This document shows, in pieces, positions 4,603 to 5,844 of a DNA stretch of 5,844 nucleotides. Numbering within the stretch: the first letter of the stretch is position 1; each line of letters begins with the position of its first letter. The notes below the pieces were generated by a model. It searched no databases. It saw only the letters and a list, made by a program, of their open reading frames with translations, and was not told the origin of the DNA. Made by a program: the position numbers and the translations under genes. The stretch is from Pseudomonadota bacterium (GTDB lineage Bacteria > Pseudomonadota > Alphaproteobacteria > Kiloniellales > J153). The stretch is taken from NCBI GenBank assembly GCA_022572105.1, contig JACZWN010000203.1, positions 1 to 5,844 of the forward strand. Reading direction: 5' to 3'.

Positions 4603-5417
4603 TACCCCTCACGACGCTTGCGCAGCACGGCGACATACTTCCGCCTAACCGGATCGGCCGACCAGTGCGGGTTCTCGCGCTTCAAGAAGAAAGTCAGTTC
4701 GGCGTCGGTCCTGGCCTCGATGTAACGGAGCACCTCACCAGAATCCGGTGAGTCGTAGATGCGATCGCCACCTTGAGGGTCGAGATACACGTCATCGCAG
4801 AGGATCACCCCATCCTCGGCGGCGGCATGCCAGGCGTTGCAGAGGTCCCAGGCGATCTCGGGATAGAGGTGGCCGCCATCGACCCAGATAAGGTCGTAGG
4901 GGCCGGGCGTCAGGCTAGGCAGGAAGAACGAGTTGGCCTCAACGAAGCGGATGCGAGAGTTGTCGAGATTCTGCGTGCGCTTGGCAAGGTGGTGTGCCCG
5001 AATCGCCGGACCCTCCCGCCCGTAACTGCTGTTCATGATGGGATCGCTCTCCGGCAGATCGCAAGTCACGATCTTGGCCTCGGGAAAGAGATCGTGCAGG
5101 ATCCGGGTCGTCTTGCCGCGGAAGGTGCCGATCTCCAGCACGCGGCGCACCTTCCGGCCCCAGGGCGTCAGGCTGAGCGCGGCCAGCAGCAGCCAATGCA
5201 CTGAATCGGTGCCGGTGACGTGGTCGAACCGCTTGCCGGAGAGTTCCAGCAGCACCTCGTCCAACCGCGCCCGCGCGGCCTCCACATCCAGTCCGGCTGC
5301 CTCGAACTTGGCTCGCTCGGCCGCAGCCGTTGCCGCCGGGTCGTAGCGCGACGCGAAATAGAACTGGCGCGCCCGGCGATAGTAGCGGCGCGGATCGAGG
5401 TGCTTTGGGACCGGCAT
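4602..5417 (-). CDS. Class I SAM-dependent methyltransferase (Methyltransf_24-like)
   Basis: A 271-residue protein from ATG 5417. An N-terminal helical region (about 1-75) precedes a Rossmann-type domain. Motif I is VLEIGTFRGKTT (93-104), the SAM-binding glycine loop. The acidic end of strand 2 is IVTCDLPESD (116-125). YDLIWVDGGHLY (174-185) and GVILCDDVYLD (203-213) follow, a pattern seen in Methyltransf_24 proteins, which often bind a metal at the DDV acidic pair. The DGGH motif is characteristic of methyltransferases found in polysaccharide and secondary-metabolite loci; the substrate is not readable. The frame continues upstream to 5807 but that extension runs through non-coding sequence and over the oxidoreductase gene. 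ATG 5417 is supported by AGGAG 11 bases upstream and by where the family-like sequence begins. It is first of a two-gene unit with the acetyltransferase. GC is near 60%. Confidence 0.85.
   Translation of the reverse strand: MPVPKHLDPRRYYRRARQFYFASRYDPAATAAAERAKFEAAGLDVEAARARLDEVLLELSGKRFDHVTGTDSVHWLLLAALSLTPWGRKVRRVLEIGTFRGKTTRILHDLFPEAKIVTCDLPESDPIMNSSYGREGPAIRAHHLAKRTQNLDNSRIRFVEANSFFLPSLTPGPYDLIWVDGGHLYPEIAWDLCNAWHAAAEDGVILCDDVYLDPQGGDRIYDSPDSGEVLRYIEARTDAELTFFLKRENPHWSADPVRRKYVAVLRKRREG
4605..4610 (-). promoter_or_regulatory. Ribosome binding site of the acetyltransferase gene
   Basis: GAGGGG on the minus strand lies inside the last codons of the methyltransferase gene. It is 2 bases from GTG 4602, 5 from TTG 4599 and 8 from GTG 4596, so it bears directly on which start is used. 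Confidence 0.55.
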
Positions 5418-5584
5418 TGGCGCTACGGCTCCTAAACTTGGGGGCAGGCAGGCTCTGACATCGGGACAGGTCTTAGCGCGCCTTGCGGGGTTATTACACG
5501 ATCTCGGCGGTGTGACACCACTCCGGAACGCGGCCAGCCAGCCCCCTGGCGCGCCGGCGTTTTGCTGTCCATGAGGCCTCTCGG
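5418..5584. other. Intergenic region before the methyltransferase gene, with a possible 46-codon frame
   Basis: This 167-bp gap separates the oxidoreductase end from the methyltransferase start. A minus-strand ATG at 5572, preceded by GAGAGG (5581-5576), opens a 46-residue frame (MDSKTPARQG...) ending at TAG 5434-5432, which overlaps the methyltransferase ribosome site. It resembles nothing I know and may be chance. GGTGTGACACC (5509-5519) is a perfect odd palindrome that could be an operator. No convincing promoter hexamers or intrinsic terminator are visible. Confidence 0.35.
5429..5433 (-). promoter_or_regulatory. Ribosome binding site of the methyltransferase gene
   Basis: AGGAG on the minus strand, 11 bases before ATG 5417. 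The spacing is long but this is the only purine-rich site nearby, and it favours 5417 over the much longer upstream frame. Confidence 0.5.
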
Positions 5585-5844
5585 CTAATCGACGCCGAAG
5601 ATCGCTGCGATCAGCCGCATCGTCTCCACCGCGTCGTCCAGCGACCCCGCATCGCTGGGCCGGCCCTGGGCCGCCTCCACCACCGCCTCCGCCTGGCGGC
5701 GGAACCCCGGCTTGAAGGTCGTATCGACGCCGTCCGGCTCGATCGGCTCGGCCCGGCGTTCGCCGCGCACCTGCACGCTGGCCTGCTCCAGCGGGCGCAG
5801 CTCCCACCGCTTCTGCGGCGTGCTCACGCTCACCGCCCAGGGCC
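5585..5844 (-). CDS. Probable Gfo/Idh/MocA-family oxidoreductase, C-terminal end only
   Basis: The minus-strand frame is open to the right edge (upstream residues PWA precede GTG 5833) and ends at TAG 5587-5585, so this is about 86 residues of the C-terminus of a longer protein, not a complete small gene. The pattern WELRPLEQASVQVRG, then TTFKPGFRRQAEAVVEAAQG, then AGSLDDAVETMRLIAAIF is how many Gfo/Idh/MocA NAD(P)-dependent sugar dehydrogenases end: the last strand of the substrate domain, the F..Q.EA.V helix and the SLDDA...M.LI helix. Such enzymes oxidise or reduce sugar derivatives and often stand in polysaccharide or nucleotide-sugar loci, consistent with the methyltransferase and acetyltransferase downstream on the same strand. 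The catalytic EKP motif would lie outside the window, so the family call rests on the tail. GC is very high (about 83% in one counted line). Confidence 0.65.
   Translation of the reverse strand, partial: PWAVSVSTPQKRWELRPLEQASVQVRGERRAEPIEPDGVDTTFKPGFRRQAEAVVEAAQGRPSDAGSLDDAVETMRLIAAIFGVD

Noticed and set aside
4602..5807. A 401-codon version of the methyltransferase frame
   Set aside because: The first 130 codons run through the intergenic gap and antisense-phase sequence of the oxidoreductase gene and show no family pattern; ATG 5417 has AGGAG and starts the recognisable protein.
5585..5833. Complete 82-residue small protein at the right edge
   Set aside because: The frame stays open past the GTG at 5833 to the window end and matches the tail of a larger oxidoreductase.

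Overview
This is a 5.8 kb piece of a high-GC bacterial chromosome. The protein families (a proteobacterial-type dihydroorotase with a DTQVHFREPG motif, a zinc-finger Nudix hydrolase, a GT9 heptosyltransferase-like enzyme), the GC content (about 75-83% in lines I counted by eye) and the short palindromic insertion-like repeats all fit an alphaproteobacterium, perhaps of the Rhodospirillales type. The taxonomic call is inference.

Layout. Positions 1-517 (minus) hold the N-terminal half of a GT9 glycosyltransferase running off the left edge. A divergent intergenic region (518-769) carries a G-rich tandem repeat, an 18-bp-period direct repeat (TCCTACACGGGG twice) and a 16-bp-period duplication next to the dihydroorotase start. 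On the plus strand follow dihydroorotase (770-2131), a small repeat cluster (2145-2194) and a Nudix hydrolase (2250-2819). An EamA/DMT-type transporter (2826-3683, minus) converges on the Nudix gene with only a few bases between them. Directly in front of the transporter start sits a 263-bp palindromic MITE-like element (3690-3952) with 33-bp terminal inverted repeats. Beyond a short non-coding stretch come two tightly coupled minus-strand genes, a SAM-dependent methyltransferase (4602-5417) followed by a left-handed beta-helix acetyltransferase (4120-4602). The right edge (5585-5844, minus) is the C-terminus of a probable Gfo/Idh/MocA oxidoreductase.

How it fits together. The right-hand genes (oxidoreductase, methyltransferase, acetyltransferase) and the left-edge GT9 enzyme are the kind found in surface polysaccharide or LPS decoration. 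The methyltransferase and acetyltransferase pair is visibly lower in GC (about 55-60% in sampled lines) than the genes on either side, so it looks like an acquired cassette. The dihydroorotase and Nudix genes are housekeeping nucleotide-metabolism functions.

Most interesting item. The 263-bp element is built from nested palindromes, so that both strands carry a 76-codon open frame, each starting in one terminal repeat and stopping in the other, with shared peptide motifs. I see no CRISPR array, tRNA, rRNA, transposase gene or clearly new multi-gene system here.
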